Shown here in pieces: positions 6,093 through 7,479 of a stretch of 7,479 bases of DNA. The translations under genes and the position numbers were made by a program. The stretch is from Saccharimonas sp963542675. GTDB lineage: Bacteria; Patescibacteriota; Saccharimonadia; Saccharimonadales; Saccharimonadaceae. Each line of letters opens with the position of its first letter. Position 1 is the stretch's first letter. Under the pieces are notes generated by a model. The model saw only the letters and a list, made by a program, of their open reading frames with translations, did not search any database and was not told the origin of the DNA. The stretch lies in NCBI GenBank assembly GCA_963542675.1, contig CAUTXC010000036.1:1-7479 (forward strand). Direction: 5' to 3'.

Positions 6093-6108
6093 CATTTCAC
6101 GTGAATAA
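6093..6108. promoter_or_regulatory. parS-like palindrome 3
   Basis: CATTTCACGTGAATAA has the core TTTCACGTGAA and matches TGTTTCACGTGAAACA at 12 of 16 positions. It lies in the same gene-free region, 299 bases from site 2, with no nearby promoter to regulate. Confidence 0.42.
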
Positions 6109-6207
6109 TGCGCAATTTCATCAAGCTCTATAGCCCCACATCATCATATGGATCTCATATCATCATCCATCTAAAGTCACGTCTGTAGAGAGTAGGGTAG
6201 AAGGAAC

Positions 6208-6235
6208 AAAAAAGACGCCTAGCTAGAGCGTCTTT
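6208..6235 (-). terminator. Rho-independent terminator of the fem gene
   Basis: An 8-bp stem AAAGACGC (6211-6218)/GCGTCTTT (6228-6235) with a 9-base loop. On the minus strand the T-run covers 6213-6208. It sits 23 bases past the fem stop. Confidence 0.82.
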
Positions 6236-6258
6236 CTCTGAGTGATTCTACCATGCTG

Positions 6259-7212
6259 CTATTTATGCGAGCGGCGATACGATGCCTGACGCAGACTGCG
6301 CATGTGCTGATATAGCGCTTGGTAGAGGTGATACAGCCGGTAGCGCAGTGGGTGGAGCGGCTTCTCCCAGGTGCCGATATAGTCCACCGGCGTACCACCA
6401 AACGACTTCTTAAAGTGCGTGAAGCCCGCCCAAGGATGATCCTTCGGCACATCGTCTGGCGCAATGCCGTAAAAATCAAAGAATTTGTGCCCGGTATCGT
6501 GCGCATAGAAGAGGGCAGACACCACCAGTGCTGTGGCTGGGCTCAGGTTGCGCTGAGCGGTGTAGGACGCCGCGTGGGCATAGGCCATCGTCGTGCCGTC
6601 ACTAAAGAATATCAGGCTAGCAACTGGCTTATCTTCTAGCGTGGCATACATCAAGCCAGCTGCCTTACGTGGGAAAAGCACTTCTGCCATTTGGCGAAAG
6701 TAGGCATCACTATGAGGCTGCATGCCAGTACGCTTGGCGACATCATGAATCATATCAAGAAAGATCTCGATATCTGCTGGTTCATAACTGGTATGGAACC
6801 GCACACCTGCCTTCTGATTTTTGCGCCACGTGTAACGCACTGCTTGCTTGGCATTAGCCAGGATCGCATCGTGATCCATCGTTACGTCATTAATAATCGT
6901 TCGATCTGGTTGGAGGCTCTTCGCTTTGCGAAAGCCAAGATTTTGCAATTGCTCAAGCCGTGTCGTTCGGGGATCGACCCGCACAAAATCTGCACCATAT
7001 TGCCGTCCGGTGGCAATAATATCTTTAAGTGCAGCTTCCTGGGCTGCATCATTATCTGCTTCGGGCCCATAGGGTACATACAACCGATGGTTGAGCCGAC
7101 CATGCTCGATAATGCCATAATACTGCCACCCTTTGTCTACTCGCCGCACCGTATGGCGCTGCTGCGCTTGTTGAAAGGCCTCCCATGCCTCAGTCTGTAA
7201 AAAATGTTTCAT
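6259..7212 (-). CDS. FemAB/FemX-type peptidoglycan bridge aminoacyltransferase
   Basis: A 317-residue protein of the FemABX family (GNAT-like fold). Members use aminoacyl-tRNA to add residues to the lysine side chain of lipid II or its stem peptide on the cytoplasmic side, building the peptidoglycan cross-bridge. Family-like features are FLQTEAWEAFQ (4-14), RLYVPYGP (43-50), RVDPR (78-82), LQPDRTIINDVT (100-111), a basic helix (about 120-136), ASLIFF (198-203) and the C-terminal block PATALVV to FFDFYGIAPDD (225-254), then HFKKSFGG (266-273). No long coiled-coil insert as in Staphylococcus FemA is seen. The start at 7212 is chosen because the family-like N terminus begins there and the -10 box predicts transcription from that A. 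A longer frame from 7278 would run through the promoter. The added amino acid cannot be read from sequence; the gene faces a probable paralogue. Confidence 0.9.
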   Translation of the reverse strand: MKHFLQTEAWEAFQQAQQRHTVRRVDKGWQYYGIIEHGRLNHRLYVPYGPEADNDAAQEAALKDIIATGRQYGADFVRVDPRTTRLEQLQNLGFRKAKSLQPDRTIINDVTMDHDAILANAKQAVRYTWRKNQKAGVRFHTSYEPADIEIFLDMIHDVAKRTGMQPHSDAYFRQMAEVLFPRKAAGLMYATLEDKPVASLIFFSDGTTMAYAHAASYTAQRNLSPATALVVSALFYAHDTGHKFFDFYGIAPDDVPKDHPWAGFTHFKKSFGGTPVDYIGTWEKPLHPLRYRLYHLYQALYQHMRSLRQASYRRSHK

Positions 7213-7217
7213 AACAT

Positions 7218-7227
7218 TAGTATAGCA
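7218..7227 (-). promoter_or_regulatory. Extended -10 promoter of fem gene; predicts leaderless mRNA
   Basis: The minus strand reads TGCTATACTA, with -10 box TATACT at 7224-7219. Seven bases on is 7212, the A of the chosen ATG, so no leader is expected, and there is no room for a Shine-Dalgarno sequence. No good -35 was found, consistent with an extended -10 promoter. Confidence 0.7.
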
Positions 7228-7390
7228 ACTTTGTAGCGGATTTTCACTGATGATTATTGCAAAAACACATTCATGCATGCTCGGACGAAATGATGAGTCT
7301 GATGCAAGGTACTATCTCTCTGGACTCCTTCGTTATAACCAATCGTGCGCTTCTTATCACTACCGCTCTCTTCCTCTCACCACTCAAAAA

Positions 7391-7400
7391 TGCTATACTA
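7391..7400 (+). promoter_or_regulatory. Extended -10 promoter of the right-edge gene
   Basis: TGCTATACTA, the third exact copy of this 10-mer. Transcription would start near 7406, about 6 bases before the ATG at 7412, with no Shine-Dalgarno sequence. It is divergent from the fem promoter, 163 bases away. No other clear element was seen between them. Confidence 0.68.
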
Positions 7401-7411
7401 GCGCTATTATT

Positions 7412-7479
7412 ATGCAACTCAAACCTATTAAACCATCCACTCTCGAACAATTTGCCGCGCAGCACCCGCTGGGGAGCTT
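7412..7479 (+). CDS. N terminus of a probable second FemAB/FemX-type protein, cut by window end
   Basis: Only 22 residues are visible, starting MQLKPIKPSTLEQF and ending HPLGS. FemAB-family proteins often begin with a short strand followed by a helix and a HPxGS/F segment before an LQ-x-x-W motif, and this start fits that pattern. Position supports it, since FemX genes are often clustered and this one is divergent from one. The extended -10 box 12 bases before the ATG supports the start. The family call is an inference from little sequence. Confidence 0.6.
   Translation, partial: MQLKPIKPSTLEQFAAQHPLGS

Larger units (their letters stand above)
5652..6207. other. Gene-free intergenic region with clustered palindromes
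   Basis: No credible coding frame lies between the valS promoter and the fem terminator. The region is AT-rich and downstream of the fem gene on one side, so only the valS promoter is expected of it. Its size and content (two parS-like sites, a CATATG-centred palindrome and a long-looped inverted repeat) suggest a structural or regulatory role. A TCATCATATGGATCTCATATC stretch near 6140-6165 has short imperfect symmetry that I could not interpret. Confidence 0.6.

Noticed and set aside
6691..7200. Plus-strand open frame of 169 codons.
   Set aside because: It is antisense to the FemAB-type gene, which has clear family motifs.
1..7479. CRISPR arrays, insertion sequences, transposase or phage genes.
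   Set aside because: No regularly spaced repeats, terminal inverted repeats or transposase/integrase motifs were seen on either strand.

Overview
The window looks like a piece of a Candidate Phyla Radiation chromosome, most likely Candidatus Saccharibacteria (TM7). This placement is inferred from protein character: a small two-helix TrbC/VirB2-like pilin, FemAB/FemX-type peptidoglycan bridge enzymes, a compact ValRS and short genes. It has not been checked by a search. Genes end at ordinary stops including TGA, so there is no sign of the TGA recoding seen in Gracilibacteria/Absconditabacteria.

Layout, left to right. The 5' half of tRNA-Ser(GCU) lies on the minus strand at the left edge (1-54). 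A gene-poor stretch leads to a near-consensus promoter and a pilin-like membrane protein (437-865, +) with a clear terminator. A complete tRNA-Ser(CGA) follows on the minus strand (1057-1144), with its own promoter and terminator. It is divergent from a two-gene unit of a HIT-family protein (1244-1669) and rlmH (1666-2121), which overlap by GTGA. Converging on rlmH with no gap is a probable small His-rich membrane protein (2122-2496, -). About 400 bases of AT-rich non-coding DNA and a strong terminator then precede valS (2971-5520, -).

Upstream of valS is a 700-base gene-free region (5521-6258). It holds three CACGTG-centred palindromes resembling bacterial parS, another perfect palindrome and a long-looped inverted repeat. 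Next come a FemAB/FemX-type gene (6259-7212, -) with a terminator, and a divergent gene (7412 onward, +) cut by the window edge whose first residues look like a second FemAB-type protein.

The identified genes serve translation (two serine tRNAs, ValRS, 23S rRNA methylation by RlmH) and the cell surface (pilin, peptidoglycan cross-bridge enzymes). Three promoters, those of valS and the two Fem genes, share the exact 10-mer TGCTATACTA, an extended -10 element. For the HIT gene and the complete fem gene the -10 box sits so close to the ATG that the mRNA should start at the A of the start codon, so leaderless translation is predicted. The pilin and valS instead have Shine-Dalgarno leaders. The most interesting signals are the parS-like cluster and this promoter arrangement.
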